From assembly GCA_947444055.1 (NCBI GenBank), contig CANEYR010000005.1, forward strand, positions 1 through 64,000: a stretch of DNA of 64,000 nt, written 5' to 3'. The position numbers and the translations under genes were made by a program. Below are positions 38,888 to 48,309 of the stretch, piece after piece. The notes under the pieces were generated by a model that ran no database searches, was not told the DNA's origin, and was given only the letters and a program-made list of their open reading frames with translations. The number at the start of each line of letters is the position of its first letter. Positions within the stretch are counted from its first letter, which is position 1. Source of the DNA: Planctomycetota bacterium. GTDB lineage: Bacteria > Planctomycetota > UBA1135 > UBA2386.

Positions 38888-40512
38888 TCGGCCCGCTGCT
38901 GTGGTGCCTGGTAGCACCGCTGCTGTTGGCGGCGGTGTGCCTGCTGCTGCGCTCGGCTGTGTGGCCACGCTGGTTGGCGTTGGCCGGCAGCCTGTTGACG
39001 CTGGCGATCGGTGGCTACGCGCTGCTCGACTTTGCGCAGCACCCGGGCGCTGACTTCCGTCTCCAGCAATCGTTGGCGTGGAGCCCGGACTTCGGCGCCA
39101 ACCTCGCGGTCGGCGTTGACGGCATGGGGGCAGCGATGCTGTTCTTGTCGGGCCTCGTCACCGCGATGGCGACGATCGTCGCGTGGCGGCACGAACGCAG
39201 CCCCGGCACCTACCACGCCCTGGTGCTGCTGTTGCTGGCGGCGATGAACGGCGTGTTCGTGGCGCTCGATCTGTTGGTCTTCTACGTGTCGTGGGAAGCC
39301 GTGCTGCTGCCGATGCTGCCGTTGGTCGGCGTGTTCGGCGGTCCGCAGCGACGCTACGCCGCGCTCAAGTTCTTCGCCTACACGTTGGCTGGCAGCGTCA
39401 CCATGCTGGCGATGTTGCTCGCCCTGTGGAGTGTGACGCCGGCGGCAGGGCGCAGCGTGCTGGTGCCCGCCAGCACGATCGCGGCCTACAGCATCGACGG
39501 CGGCGCCACCTTGCATGGCCTGCCGGTGCTGCGCACGGCCGACAGCCCGATTGCCACCGTGCACGTGCCGCGCGGCTTCGACCTGCGCCACCTCGCCCTG
39601 CAAGCGAACGCCTGGGCCGACGCGCGCTTCCTCGGTTGGTCGCTGGCGGCGTTCGGCTTCTTGGCGGTCTTGCTAGCGTGCCTGGTGAAGGTGCCGGCGG
39701 TGCCGCTGCACACGTGGCTGCCGCATGCCCACGTGCAGGCGCCAACTGCGGTGTCGGTGCTGTTGGCCGGGGTGTTGCTCAAGCTCGGCGTCTACGGCCT
39801 CTACCGCGTCGCCTGGCCGCTGTTCCCGAGCCAGGCGATCGAATGGGCGCCGACGCTCGGCGTGATCGCCCTCGTCGGCATCTTGTGGGGTGCGTACGCG
39901 GCGCTGGGGCAGCGCGACCTCAAGCGGCTGGTCGCCTATTCGTCGGTCTCGCACATGGGCTTCTGCCTGCTCGGACTCGCCAGCATGACCGCCGTCGGCG
40001 CCATCGGCGGCTTGGTGCAAGCGGTGACGCACGGCTTGTCGTCGTCGCTGCTCTTCGTGTTGGTCGGCGTGGTCTACGACCGCGCGCACCATCGCGACGT
40101 CGCCGGCTTTGGTGGTCTGATGCGACCGATGCCGCGGTTCGCGTGGCTGTTGCTGGTGGCGGCGCTCGCTGGTGCAGGCTTGCCGGGGCTCGCGGGCTTC
40201 GTCGGCGAACTGCTCGCCTTGCTCGGCGCCTTCACCGCCAAAGGCTCGTTCCCGTGGCTCGCTGCGATCGCCACGCTGTCGGTGGTGTTGTCGGCGGCCT
40301 ACATGCTGTGGACGGTGAAGCGCGTCGCCTTCGGACCGCTGCGCCATGCCGAGCACGCGACGTTCCCCGACTGCGATCGCCGCGAACTTGCGGCCATGCT
40401 GCCGCTCGTGGTGTTGTTGGTGGTGCTCGGCTGTTGGCCTGCACCGCTGGTCAATGCGCTGCGGCCCGCGTGTGAAGCGCTGCTGATGCATGTGCAAGGA
40501 GCGTTGCGATGA
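38884..40512 (+). CDS. nuoM: NADH-quinone oxidoreductase subunit M
   Basis: KVPAVPLHTWLPHAHVQAPTAVSVLLAGVLLKLGVYGLYR. Confidence 0.97.
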   Translation: MIGPLLWCLVAPLLLAAVCLLLRSAVWPRWLALAGSLLTLAIGGYALLDFAQHPGADFRLQQSLAWSPDFGANLAVGVDGMGAAMLFLSGLVTAMATIVAWRHERSPGTYHALVLLLLAAMNGVFVALDLLVFYVSWEAVLLPMLPLVGVFGGPQRRYAALKFFAYTLAGSVTMLAMLLALWSVTPAAGRSVLVPASTIAAYSIDGGATLHGLPVLRTADSPIATVHVPRGFDLRHLALQANAWADARFLGWSLAAFGFLAVLLACLVKVPAVPLHTWLPHAHVQAPTAVSVLLAGVLLKLGVYGLYRVAWPLFPSQAIEWAPTLGVIALVGILWGAYAALGQRDLKRLVAYSSVSHMGFCLLGLASMTAVGAIGGLVQAVTHGLSSSLLFVLVGVVYDRAHHRDVAGFGGLMRPMPRFAWLLLVAALAGAGLPGLAGFVGELLALLGAFTAKGSFPWLAAIATLSVVLSAAYMLWTVKRVAFGPLRHAEHATFPDCDRRELAAMLPLVVLLVVLGCWPAPLVNALRPACEALLMHVQGALR

Positions 40513-41966
40513 GCCTCGCTGCCGCGACCACGGACTTCTCGCTCTTGCGCCCAGAAGCAGCACTCGCTGCCGGTCTGTGCGCCATTCTCGCTGCCGATCT
40601 GTTGCCTGGCAGCCGCACGCGCAACATCACGCCTTGGCTTGGCCTGCTCGCCTGCGCACTTGCTTTCACGTTCAGCCTCGCTGCACCGACCGGGAACGTC
40701 GGCTCGATGCTGGCGATCGACGGTCTCACCAACCTGGCGCGCTGCCTCATCCTGGCCTGCACCGCCGCTGTGTTGCTCGCTGGGGCGGGGGAACGGCGAG
40801 CGCGCACCGACCAGGGCGCTTGGTCGGTGTCGGTGCTCGCGATCGGCCTTGGCGCTCTGCTCACCGCCGCCGCCGCCAACTTCGTGCCGCTGTGGCTCGG
40901 GCTCGAACTGATCGGTCTCGCCAGCTACACGCTCGTGGCCTTCCGGGGCGGCCATCGGCTGGCCGCTGAAGCGGGCATGAAGTTCGTGCTGTTCGGCGGC
41001 GCGGCTAGCGGCCTGATGCTGTTCGGCATCAGCCACATCTTTGGCATTACCGGTCATCTCGACTTCGTCGGCATCGGGGCGGCGGTCGCCACGGGCATGC
41101 CGGTGCCGGTTGTCGTCGCCCTCGCCTTCGCCAGCATCGGCATCGCCTACAAGCTGACGCTGGTGCCGTTCCACTTCTATTCCCCGGACGTCTACCAAGG
41201 GGCACCGGCGCTCAGTGTCGCGGTGGTGTCGACCGTGCCGAAGATCGCGGCCGTCGCCGCCCTCGTGCGCGGCCTGCAGTTGGCTGTGCCGACGTCCTTC
41301 GTGGCGACCTCTGCCGTGGCGACTGCGCTGGCGACGGCGAGCGCCATCAGCGTGCTCACAGCCGCGTTCCTCGCCGTGGCCCAACGCGATGCCAAACGCA
41401 TCCTCGCCTTCAGCGGCATTGGCCATGGCGCCATCGTCTTGCTCGCGATCGCGTGCTTGCCTGGCGACGACGCGACCGCGGCGGCGGGTTACTACCTGCT
41501 GACCTACGCGCCGGCCAACCTCGGGGCGTGGCTGTGCTTGTCGATCCTCGAACGCGATCACGCTTCGTGCGAACTCACGGCCCTAGCGGGAGCTGGCAGT
41601 CGTCGCCCGGTGGTGACGGCGCTGTTGTGCGTCTTCTTGTTCAGCCTAGCTGGGGTGCCGCCGCTGGCCGGTTTCCTCGGCAAATGGGGTGTGCTGCAGC
41701 AGGCGTTCGCGCATGGCTTGGCGGCGGACGGCACGACCGCCCTGGTGGTCGCCGCGTTGATCACGGTGTTGGCGACCGCCGTCGCCGCGTGGTCGTACTT
41801 GCTGATTGTGCGCGCCGTCTTGCTGGCGGACGCGCCGCCGACGAACGGCAAGCCGCTGCTCGCGGTGGCGCGGCCGTCCGTCGTCGTGCTCGCCGTCTGC
41901 ACAGCCGCGGTGCTGTGGTTGGGACTGTGGCTCGCTGGGCTGCCAGCGATCGCGCGCGCGCTCTGA
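40509..41966 (+). CDS. nuoN: NADH-quinone oxidoreductase subunit N
   Basis: KLTLVPFHFYSPDVYQGAPA...GVPPLAGFLGKW. Confidence 0.95.
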   Translation: MSLAAATTDFSLLRPEAALAAGLCAILAADLLPGSRTRNITPWLGLLACALAFTFSLAAPTGNVGSMLAIDGLTNLARCLILACTAAVLLAGAGERRARTDQGAWSVSVLAIGLGALLTAAAANFVPLWLGLELIGLASYTLVAFRGGHRLAAEAGMKFVLFGGAASGLMLFGISHIFGITGHLDFVGIGAAVATGMPVPVVVALAFASIGIAYKLTLVPFHFYSPDVYQGAPALSVAVVSTVPKIAAVAALVRGLQLAVPTSFVATSAVATALATASAISVLTAAFLAVAQRDAKRILAFSGIGHGAIVLLAIACLPGDDATAAAGYYLLTYAPANLGAWLCLSILERDHASCELTALAGAGSRRPVVTALLCVFLFSLAGVPPLAGFLGKWGVLQQAFAHGLAADGTTALVVAALITVLATAVAAWSYLLIVRAVLLADAPPTNGKPLLAVARPSVVVLAVCTAAVLWLGLWLAGLPAIARAL

Positions 41967-41981
41967 CGCCGCCCGCGAACG

Positions 41982-42221
41982 TCAGCTCTCGGGTCCTTCG
42001 TAACAGCGGCGGCCGGGCTGGCAGTCCTTCGGGTGCACGATCTCATCGTCGGGCCCGACACAGTTGCAGGTGCGCGCGCACCAGTAGTAGCCATCGCCGG
42101 GCCACTGGCGATTGTCGTAGACGCGTTCGCCCAGCGAATGCGTCAGCAGATGCTTCATCAGCATCGAGGGGCACAGGTTCTTGGGCACCAGATCGGCGTG
42201 CGTCGTGATCTTCTCGTTCAT
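41982..42221 (-). CDS. Small Cys-rich protein (79 aa), last gene of the molybdenum hydroxylase operon
   Basis: MNEKITTHADLVPKNLCPSMLMKHLLTHSLGERVYDNRQWPGDGYYWCARTCNCVGPDDEIVHPKDCQPGRRCYEGPES; GAGG upstream of ATG; 6 Cys. Confidence 0.65.
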   Translation of the reverse strand: MNEKITTHADLVPKNLCPSMLMKHLLTHSLGERVYDNRQWPGDGYYWCARTCNCVGPDDEIVHPKDCQPGRRCYEGPES

Positions 42222-42226
42222 GGCAG

Positions 42227-43210
42227 TTACCTCACAGCCTCGTCCAGTGCCTGCCGCACGATCGCCTTGCCGATCGTCAGCTTGTAATCGTTGTGCGCGA
42301 GCGGTGAGGCGCCCGCGTAGGCCATCTCCGCGACCTTGGCGAACAGTGCCGCCGACGGCTTCTGACCAACCAACAGGGCGCTGGCCTTTTCGCGCGGCAG
42401 CGGCACCGGGGCGACGGCACCGAGCACCAGGTTGGCCGCCGTGATGACGCCGCCCGCGAGCACGAGGCGCACCGCACACGCCGTCGTCGCCCAGTCGAAC
42501 GTCAGTTTCTCGCGGCTCTCGCAGTAGGCCGAGCGCGTGCCAGCGGGCTGCGCAGGAACGTGGATCGCGGTGACGATTTCACCGGCTTCCAGCGTGTGCT
42601 CGGGGTTCTGTGCGCGCGGATCGGCGGGGAACAGTTCGCTGAACTTGCGCCGCCGCACTTTGTCGCCAAGTCGCGTCGAGTACTCAGCGTCGAGAGCGAG
42701 CAGCGGCGGGGCGAGGTTGCTCGGATGCACGCGCACGCAGTCCGACCAGCCGAGCACGCTGTGGTAGCGGTTCTCGCCGGTCATCGCCAAACACGTGGGG
42801 CCGCGGCCGCCGTGCAGGCAATGGAACGCTTCGCTGCGCACATACCAGCAGCGGGTGAACTGCAGGATGTTGCCGGCGACGGTGGCGCGGTTGCGCACTT
42901 GCGGGGTCGCCGTCATGCCGGTCGCGAGGCGCAGGCCATCGAAGGCCGGTGCGGCGAGCGCTTGGTGTTGTTCGAGCTGCGTCAGCGTGGTCAACGCTCC
43001 GATGCGCAGTTCGCCGTTGGCTTCGACCGCGACGCCGGCCAGCTCGTCCTTCAACGGCAGCAGGTTGACGATCTGCTCGGGCGTCTGCAGCCGTTCCTTC
43101 ATGCGATCGATCAGGTCGATGCCAGCTCCCTTCAGCAGAGTGTTCGGCTTCTGGCTGGCTTCGCACGCTTCTGCGAGCGACTGCGGCACGACGTAGGTGA
43201 ATGGCTTCAT
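42227..43210 (-). CDS. Molybdenum hydroxylase FAD-binding medium subunit (xanthine dehydrogenase/PaoB-like)
   Basis: MTATPQVRNRATVAGNILQFTRCWY...CLHGGRGPTCLAMTGENRYHSVLG. Confidence 0.92.
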   Translation of the reverse strand: MKPFTYVVPQSLAEACEASQKPNTLLKGAGIDLIDRMKERLQTPEQIVNLLPLKDELAGVAVEANGELRIGALTTLTQLEQHQALAAPAFDGLRLATGMTATPQVRNRATVAGNILQFTRCWYVRSEAFHCLHGGRGPTCLAMTGENRYHSVLGWSDCVRVHPSNLAPPLLALDAEYSTRLGDKVRRRKFSELFPADPRAQNPEHTLEAGEIVTAIHVPAQPAGTRSAYCESREKLTFDWATTACAVRLVLAGGVITAANLVLGAVAPVPLPREKASALLVGQKPSAALFAKVAEMAYAGASPLAHNDYKLTIGKAIVRQALDEAVR

Positions 43211-43214
43211 CGGA

Positions 43215-45524
43215 TCATCCCTTCCTGGCGGCTAGTGCGCGGTGAACCTTGTCTGGCGTCATGGGCAAATGGCGAACGGGCGCGCCGAGCGCGTGGAACA
43301 CGGCATTGGCGATGGCGGCTGCCGACGCAACCGATGGCGGCTCGCCGAGTCCTGCGGCGCCGACGCTGTCGTGGCCGTTCGCGATCGAATGCAGGTGGCA
43401 CTCGAGCTGCGGCAGATCCTGACTGCCGGTGATCTTGTAGCGCAGGAAGTCGCCGTTCAGCATGCGCCCGCTGCGCTTGTCCATGATGCGTTGCTCATGC
43501 AGCGCGTAGCTGACGCCTTGGATCATGGCGCCGAGCACTTGGCTCTCGGCGAGCTTCTTCGCGATGACGAGGCCGCAGTCTTGGATGCCGAACATGCGCG
43601 TCACTTGCACGAGCCCGGTCCAGGTGTCGATCTTGACCTCGGCCATTTGCACGCCGCATTGGCTGCCGTGGAACGGCTTGCCGTCGTAGTTGGCGAAGCG
43701 CTGGCCGCGCACGTCGATGGGGTTTGGGCCGATCAGCTTGCAGGCTTGCTCCCACGCCAACTGGCCTTGGCCAGCACCGATCTTGCCGCCCTTGCAGACG
43801 ACGTCGGCGGTGGGCACGCCGAGGTGCTTGGCGACGAGTTCCACCAACTGCTGTTTCGCCAAGAGCGCGGCGTGGCGAACGGCTGGCGCAATGCTCGGTG
43901 TCAGGGTGCTGCCACCGGAAGCTGGCCCCGACGGGTCGCTGGTGTGGCCGGTCGTCGCCTTCACGAGCCGCGGTTCGATGCCGAGTTCTTCGGCGGTGAG
44001 CATCGCCATCACGGTCTTGGTGCCAACCCCGATGTCCTGGGCGCCACTGCGCGACTCGACGGTGCCGTCTTGGTGGATGCGGCAGGTGATGCCGTGTGGG
44101 GGTCGACCGGGGTTGCCGAGTTGGCCCCAGCGGGCACTGCTAAGGCCCACGCCCATGACGAAGCGAGCACCGGGCTCGTTCTGGCGGGCGCGCCCGGCGG
44201 CCCAACCAAACTTGTGCGCCGCGAACCGCCACTGGTCTTGGCGAATCATCTCGCGGTCGTTCTGCAGACGGAATTCGAGCGGGTCGATGCCCGCCTTGGC
44301 CGCCAGTTCATCGAGGAACAGCTCGGCGCCAAACCAACCCTGTGGGTGGCCCGGGGCGCGCATCGGCCGCGGCGGGTCGGTGTCGGCGGCCAGGTCCTTG
44401 TGGTCGCGCCGCACTTTGGCGTCCGCGGTGTAGTAGTTGGGAACGGCGACGCTGCCGCCGTTGCCGGAAAAGCCGCAGTGACCAAAGCTGCGCCAATCCC
44501 AGGCGATGATCTTGCCCTTGGCGTCGACGCCGGCCCGCGCCTGCATCAACGCCCCCGGCCGATTGCCGGTGGTGGTGTGCTCTTCGAAGCGATCGAGCAT
44601 CAGCTTGACCGGCGCCTTGGCCGCGTGCGCCAGCAGGCACACCGCCAGCCCTTCGACGCCCGCCGTCAACTTGCTGCCGAAACCACCGCCGACGAACTCG
44701 GCGTGTAGCGTCACCGAGCCAGCGTCGATGCCCTTGCCCTGCAGTGCGCGTGCGAGTTCGCCGCGGCAGCCGAAGGTCGCCTGCGTCGACAGCCAGATGT
44801 CCAGGTCGTTGCCGGTCCATTTGGCGACCCCGCCGTGGGTCTCCAGCGAGCTGTGGGTCTGCACTTCGACGCGGTAGGTCGCGTTGTGCGTCACCGCCGC
44901 CTCGGCGAGGGCGGTGGTGATCTCGGCGTTCTCGGGCCAATCGTCCTCGACCTCGCCGGTGGCCGAAAGCGCGGGCGCGTTGTCGGCGACCACATAGTCG
45001 ACGTTGTGTTCTTCGACTTCGAGCTGGGCGCGGATCTTCTCGATCGCATCGCGCACGAGGTTGAGGTTTTGACCAGCCACTGCGGCGAGGCCGTCGCCAA
45101 CGAAGCGCACCTTGGCGCCGAGGTCCTTCAAGGCGATGACGGCGGCGATGCCGGGCATGCTCTTCGCCTCTTCGAGTTCGAGGCCGGTCAGCTTGCCCTT
45201 CGCCACCTTGCTGCGCAGCACCATCGCGTGCAGCAGGCCTGGGAACGTCATGTCGTACGAATACTTGGCGCGGCCAGTGGCCTTGGCCAGGCCGTCGACG
45301 CGGTCGACATCGGTGCCGACCGTCGTGAACTTGGTGTTGGCGTCCCACGGCGGCGCGTCGCCTGCCGTCGGCTGGACCGTGCGCGTCTCAAAGCGGTCGG
45401 CCAGCCCCGGCACGGCCTGGCCGCCCGGTGCATTCGCGTCGCCCGGTGCGAGGTGGTCACCCAGTGACCTGTAACCCATCTTGATCTCGACCCCGTCGAG
45501 AGCCGGCTTGTGCTCGTGGCTCAC
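43215..45524 (-). CDS. Xanthine dehydrogenase-family molybdopterin-binding large subunit
   Basis: HAEFVGGGFGSKLTAGVEGLAVCLLAHAAKAPVKLMLDR; GTG start overlaps upstream stop. Confidence 0.95.
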   Translation of the reverse strand: MSHEHKPALDGVEIKMGYRSLGDHLAPGDANAPGGQAVPGLADRFETRTVQPTAGDAPPWDANTKFTTVGTDVDRVDGLAKATGRAKYSYDMTFPGLLHAMVLRSKVAKGKLTGLELEEAKSMPGIAAVIALKDLGAKVRFVGDGLAAVAGQNLNLVRDAIEKIRAQLEVEEHNVDYVVADNAPALSATGEVEDDWPENAEITTALAEAAVTHNATYRVEVQTHSSLETHGGVAKWTGNDLDIWLSTQATFGCRGELARALQGKGIDAGSVTLHAEFVGGGFGSKLTAGVEGLAVCLLAHAAKAPVKLMLDRFEEHTTTGNRPGALMQARAGVDAKGKIIAWDWRSFGHCGFSGNGGSVAVPNYYTADAKVRRDHKDLAADTDPPRPMRAPGHPQGWFGAELFLDELAAKAGIDPLEFRLQNDREMIRQDQWRFAAHKFGWAAGRARQNEPGARFVMGVGLSSARWGQLGNPGRPPHGITCRIHQDGTVESRSGAQDIGVGTKTVMAMLTAEELGIEPRLVKATTGHTSDPSGPASGGSTLTPSIAPAVRHAALLAKQQLVELVAKHLGVPTADVVCKGGKIGAGQGQLAWEQACKLIGPNPIDVRGQRFANYDGKPFHGSQCGVQMAEVKIDTWTGLVQVTRMFGIQDCGLVIAKKLAESQVLGAMIQGVSYALHEQRIMDKRSGRMLNGDFLRYKITGSQDLPQLECHLHSIANGHDSVGAAGLGEPPSVASAAAIANAVFHALGAPVRHLPMTPDKVHRALAARKG

Positions 45525-46126
45525 TTGCCACCTCCTACCGCTGTGCGTTGGATCGCTTCCATCACGCGGCCGTAGGTGCCGCAGCGGCACAGGTTGCCGG
45601 ACAGGTCATGGCGCATCTGGGCGTCCGTCGGTTTGCCGCGCTTTTGCAAGCACGCCAACGAGCTCATCACCATGCCCGGGGTGCAGAAGCCGCATTGCAT
45701 GGCGTCGCAATGCACAAAGTTCTGCACCAGCGGGTGCACCTTGTCGCCGTCGCTGAGGCTCTCGACGGTCTGCAGTTCGTGGCCGACGGCGTCCATTGCC
45801 AGGGTCAGGCACGAGGTGATCGTCTCGCCATCGAGCAGCATGGTGCAGCCACCGCAAGCGCCGCGGTCGCAGATCTTCTTGGCGCCGGTGAGGTCGAGGC
45901 CGTCGCGCACGGCATCGAGCAGCGTCGTGCGCGTCTCGACCTTGACCTTGCGTTCTTTGCCGTTGACGAGCAGCACAATCTCGTGCTCGCCGGGGCCGAA
46001 GCTGGCAGGTTTGCTGGGGGCTGTCGCGTGAGCTGCCGCGGTGATGCCGGTCGTGGCGATGCCGGCGACGGCCGAGCCCTTCAGAAACGAACGGCGACTG
46101 ACGCCGCGATCGGGTGGGACGGTCAT
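45521..46126 (-). CDS. (2Fe-2S)-binding subunit of molybdenum hydroxylase with Tat signal
   Basis: SRRSFLKGSAVAG; CDRGACGGCTMLLDG; CGFCTPGMVMSS; NLCRCGTYGR. Confidence 0.95.
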   Translation of the reverse strand: MTVPPDRGVSRRSFLKGSAVAGIATTGITAAAHATAPSKPASFGPGEHEIVLLVNGKERKVKVETRTTLLDAVRDGLDLTGAKKICDRGACGGCTMLLDGETITSCLTLAMDAVGHELQTVESLSDGDKVHPLVQNFVHCDAMQCGFCTPGMVMSSLACLQKRGKPTDAQMRHDLSGNLCRCGTYGRVMEAIQRTAVGGGK

Positions 46127-46262
46127 GAGCCTCTGGGCGACGGAGAGAAGAAGGCGCGCAGTCTAGCCAGCGCGCAGTCATCTCGTCCCACAAGCAAACG
46201 GCGCTGCGACAGGATTTCGACGAGTGCATTCCTGCTGCGCGCCGCGCCCCTATCTTGCGTTG

Positions 46263-48305
46263 GTGAAACGCTACGCCGTCAAGGGGCTCCTGCTCGTCTG
46301 CGTTCTCGCCACCGTGCCGGCGCTGCGCGCGCAAGAACCGCTGGCCGGATCGCGACCGAACATTCTGTTCGTCTTCAGCGACGACCACGCCTGCCACGCC
46401 ATCAGCGCCTACGGCTCGCGCCTCAACCAGACGCCGGCCATCGATCGCATCGCGGTGGGTGGCGTGCTGTTCCGTTCCAACTTCTGTGGCAACGCCCTGT
46501 GCGGTCCCTCGCGCGCGACGATCCTCACCGGGTTGCATAGCCATGCGAACGGCTTCTGCCGCAACGGCAATGTCTTCGACAGCAGTCAGGCGACGTTCCC
46601 AAAGCTGCTGCAGCAGGTCGGCTACCAGACCGCACTCGTTGGCAAGTGGCATCTGGAGAGCGAGCCGGTGGGCTTCGACCACTGGATGGTGTTCCCTGAT
46701 CAGGGGCAGTACTACAACCCCGAGTTCTTGACCAAGCAGGGCCGCGTGCAGAAGGCAGGCCACGCCACGGACCTGACGACCGCGCTCGCCATCGAATGGT
46801 TGGAACAGCGCGACCCGAACAAGCCGTTCGTATTGATGTGCCAGCACAAGGCGCCGCATCGCAACTGGCTGCCGGCTGAACCCGACCTCGGCTTGTTTCG
46901 TGATCGCGATCTGCCGGAGCCGGCCACGCTGTTTGACGACTACCGCGGCCGCATCGCCGCGCGCGCGTCGACCGAGATGGAGATCGCGCGGCACCTGACG
47001 CTGCACTACGACCTGATGGTGCCGCCGACCGCTGCCGAAGCGGGCCAACTCGGCGAGCTCGATCGCGCGTGGTCGCAGCAGCGAGCGCGCATGACCGCAG
47101 CGCAACGAACGGCGTGGGATGCGGCGTTCGCGGCCGAAGATGACGCGTTCCGGCGCGAGAACCCGCAGGGCAAGGAACGCGTGCGGTGGATGTACCAGCG
47201 CTACATCAAGAACTACCTGCGTTGCGTCGCGGGCGTCGACCGCAGTGTCGGTGCCTTGCTGGCGTGGTTGGATGCGCACCCTGAAGTGAAGGCCAACACG
47301 CTGGTCGTGTATGCGAGCGATCAGGGCTTCTTCCTCGGCGACCACGGCTACTACGACAAGCGCTGGATGGACGACGAGTGCCTGCGCATGCCGCTCGTGA
47401 TGCAGTGGCCGGGGCACATCGCGGGTGGGCGCGAGATAGCGCAGTTGACGCAGAACATCGACTTCGCGCCGACCTTCCTCGAACTCGCCGGGGTGCCGCT
47501 ACCGGCGACGATGCACGGCAAGAGCTTGGTGCCGCTGCTGGAAGGTCGCGACGTCGCTTGGCGCGACGCGGTCTACTACCACTACTACGAGTCGCAGGCG
47601 ACGCACCGGGTGCCAGCGATGTACGGGGTGCGCACCGATCGCTACAAACTGGTGCACTACTACGAGCCGCAGTGGCATGCGTACGAGCTGTTCGACCTGC
47701 AGAAGGACCCCGACGAACTACGTTCCGTCGCGGACGATGCCGCTTACAAGGACGTGCGCGCGCAGCTGACGAAGCGTTTGCAGGCGCTGCGGCAGGAGTA
47801 CGGGGATGACACGGGCACGATCGATCCGGCCTTCTCGCTGACGGCGGGCATCACGCGCATGGTGGCGGCGGACGGTGGTGTGCGCGTGTGGGCCAATGCC
47901 CAAGGCGGCTACATGCTGAAGCCGCTCACGGGCGAGGGCGCGACGACGTTCTCGACGAGCATGCGGTCGTTGGCGGCGCGGCCATTGCGCAATGGTTTCG
48001 TGGTGCTGGCAGCGGGCGACAATCGAGCGGAGTTTGTGCGTGCCGGCATCGAGTTTGGCGCCAAGAAGCTCGTCGTCAGCGGTCCCGCTGGCAGCAAGTC
48101 ACGGCGTGACATCGCCATTGAATGGGACGGCAAGGCGGCGATCGAACTCGTCGTCACTGTCAACCTCGCGGCGCATACGCTGGTGGCGACGGCGCAGGGC
48201 CAGCGGGTTGAGCTCGAACTGCCGACGACGTGGCAGAGCGTGACGGCGTGTGGCTTTGGCGCCAGCAACACGGAGACCTGGTTTCAGGATCTGGTGGTGC
48301 GCTGA
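46263..48305 (+). CDS. Sulfatase family protein (secreted)
   Basis: PNILFVFSDDHACHAISAYGS; CGPSRATILTGLH active-site motif; signal peptide. Confidence 0.93.
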   Translation: MKRYAVKGLLLVCVLATVPALRAQEPLAGSRPNILFVFSDDHACHAISAYGSRLNQTPAIDRIAVGGVLFRSNFCGNALCGPSRATILTGLHSHANGFCRNGNVFDSSQATFPKLLQQVGYQTALVGKWHLESEPVGFDHWMVFPDQGQYYNPEFLTKQGRVQKAGHATDLTTALAIEWLEQRDPNKPFVLMCQHKAPHRNWLPAEPDLGLFRDRDLPEPATLFDDYRGRIAARASTEMEIARHLTLHYDLMVPPTAAEAGQLGELDRAWSQQRARMTAAQRTAWDAAFAAEDDAFRRENPQGKERVRWMYQRYIKNYLRCVAGVDRSVGALLAWLDAHPEVKANTLVVYASDQGFFLGDHGYYDKRWMDDECLRMPLVMQWPGHIAGGREIAQLTQNIDFAPTFLELAGVPLPATMHGKSLVPLLEGRDVAWRDAVYYHYYESQATHRVPAMYGVRTDRYKLVHYYEPQWHAYELFDLQKDPDELRSVADDAAYKDVRAQLTKRLQALRQEYGDDTGTIDPAFSLTAGITRMVAADGGVRVWANAQGGYMLKPLTGEGATTFSTSMRSLAARPLRNGFVVLAAGDNRAEFVRAGIEFGAKKLVVSGPAGSKSRRDIAIEWDGKAAIELVVTVNLAAHTLVATAQGQRVELELPTTWQSVTACGFGASNTETWFQDLVVR

Positions 48306-48309
48306 CCGT

